DNA of 64,000 nucleotides from positions 1 to 64,000 of the forward strand of contig NZ_JALQEM010000029.1 in assembly GCF_023630705.1 (NCBI RefSeq), given 5' to 3'. This document shows, in pieces, positions 63,776 to 64,000 of the stretch. The notes under the pieces are model-generated. The model saw nothing but the letters and a program-made list of their open reading frames with translations, had not been told where the DNA came from and ran no database searches. The translations under genes and the position numbers were made by a program. The stretch is from Caballeronia sp. GAFFF1. Lineage in GTDB: Bacteria; Pseudomonadota; Gammaproteobacteria; Burkholderiales; Burkholderiaceae. The stretch's first letter is position 1; every line of letters starts with the position of its first letter.

Positions 63776-64000
63776 ATGCAAGTTACACGTCATTTGAATA
63801 TGGAACTCCGGCATGCCACGATGCCGACTTACGTAGCCAGCTATTTCTTTCCGTTGCTGCTTTTGGCATACGAAGCCTGGCGAGTGGGATCCTGGGTCGC
63901 GGTGAACGGCTTCAACTTCATGAACTTCAACGCGATGGGCTACGAGTTCGCGTTGATGATCGCCGTGTTCGCCATGCAGGTTATCGTGGAAATCGCGTTC
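63776..64000 (+). CDS. Membrane protein, cut by right window edge
   Basis: ATG 63776 has GAGGAG at good spacing and opens 75 codons to the edge. The visible part shows two hydrophobic segments (TYVASYFFPLLLLAYEAW and FALMIAVFAMQVIVEIAF) separated by a loop with Phe/Asn repeats (VNGFNFMNFNAMGYE). No family recognised from this fragment. The 230 bases before it have no supported gene; the AT-rich tract near 63645 may hold its promoter. Confidence 0.6.
   Translation, partial: MQVTRHLNMELRHATMPTYVASYFFPLLLLAYEAWRVGSWVAVNGFNFMNFNAMGYEFALMIAVFAMQVIVEIAF

Noticed and set aside
63651..63797. 48-codon frame before the last gene
   Set aside because: No ribosome site, Arg/Ser-rich, and it runs into the better supported membrane-protein start at 63776 in another frame.
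1..64000. CRISPR arrays, tRNA/rRNA genes and intact insertion sequences
   Set aside because: No regularly spaced direct repeats of suitable length, no cloverleaf-like stretch with a conserved T-loop, and no transposase with terminal inverted repeats were seen; only an IS630-like DNA-binding domain at 40374-40778.

Overview
The window is a high-GC (mid-60s by eye) chromosomal segment whose gene content points to a beta-proteobacterium of the Burkholderiaceae, most likely the Paraburkholderia/Caballeronia/Burkholderia group. Supporting features are a PHB phasin, AhpC/AhpF, a sugar-type LysR regulator next to ketoglutaric-semialdehyde dehydrogenase, a second IF-1 gene, an FtsI paralogue outside any division cluster, and an oxidative L-rhamnose cluster. 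This assignment is inferred from gene content and style, not from a database search. I saw no rRNA, tRNA, CRISPR array, prophage or intact insertion sequence.

Layout. 1-1627: a zinc-ribbon membrane protein cut by the window edge, with a C-terminal MYVA repeat. 2.2-7.2 kb: ketoglutaric-semialdehyde dehydrogenase with a divergent LysR regulator, trans-aconitate methyltransferase, and an orphan histidine kinase. 7.2-9.7 kb: ahpC-ahpF peroxide defence with an AT-rich promoter and an intercistronic hairpin. 9.7-16.2 kb: NADPH-binding reductase, ribA, a 2OG-Fe(II) oxygenase, a hemerythrin-like protein, a DinG/XPD-type helicase with an apparent LexA box over its start codon, a small lipoprotein, a DOPA-dioxygenase-like protein and a phasin. 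16.6-22.9 kb: small regulators, an EamA permease, several short hypotheticals, a PAS-AraC regulator, a receiver protein and a GST. 23.0-28.4 kb: NERD-helicase, hybrid histidine kinase, a convergent BetR-type response regulator, a membrane protein behind repeated operator-like motifs, and a cold-shock protein.

29.2-40.3 kb is the main metabolic island. It holds two SDR dehydrogenases, an MFS permease, L-rhamnonate dehydratase, a LysR regulator, L-rhamnose mutarotase, a lactonase and a four-gene sugar ABC importer. Together they import L-rhamnose (or L-rhamnonate), oxidise it to the lactone, open and dehydrate it, and probably oxidise the keto-deoxy acid. The final cleavage enzyme is not in the window.

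40.4-49.6 kb is an accessory-looking stretch: IS630-like HTH protein, short H-NS relative, small hypotheticals, LLM flavin oxidoreductase, PhnD-like protein, fatty acid desaturase, Ni/Co permease, formate/nitrite-family channel and secreted small proteins. 49.7-55.8 kb: FtsI paralogue and arylamine N-acetyltransferase, then a zwf / polyphosphate-type glucokinase / HAD phosphatase operon feeding glucose into 6-phosphogluconate. 55.9-59.6 kb: IF-1 paralogue, CorA, and a bactofilin / coiled-coil / M23 peptidase envelope module. 59.9-63.5 kb: LysR regulator divergent from mmsA-mmsB (valine catabolism), with a possible leader ORF. The right edge cuts a short membrane protein.

Several genes of fewer than 60 codons were found by reading the gaps for Shine-Dalgarno plus start codon. 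I did not find a convincing new multi-gene system. The best leads are the signalling unit around 24.7-28.1 kb, with its repeated CATTGTAAAG motifs, and the LexA box that sits on the start codon of the helicase.
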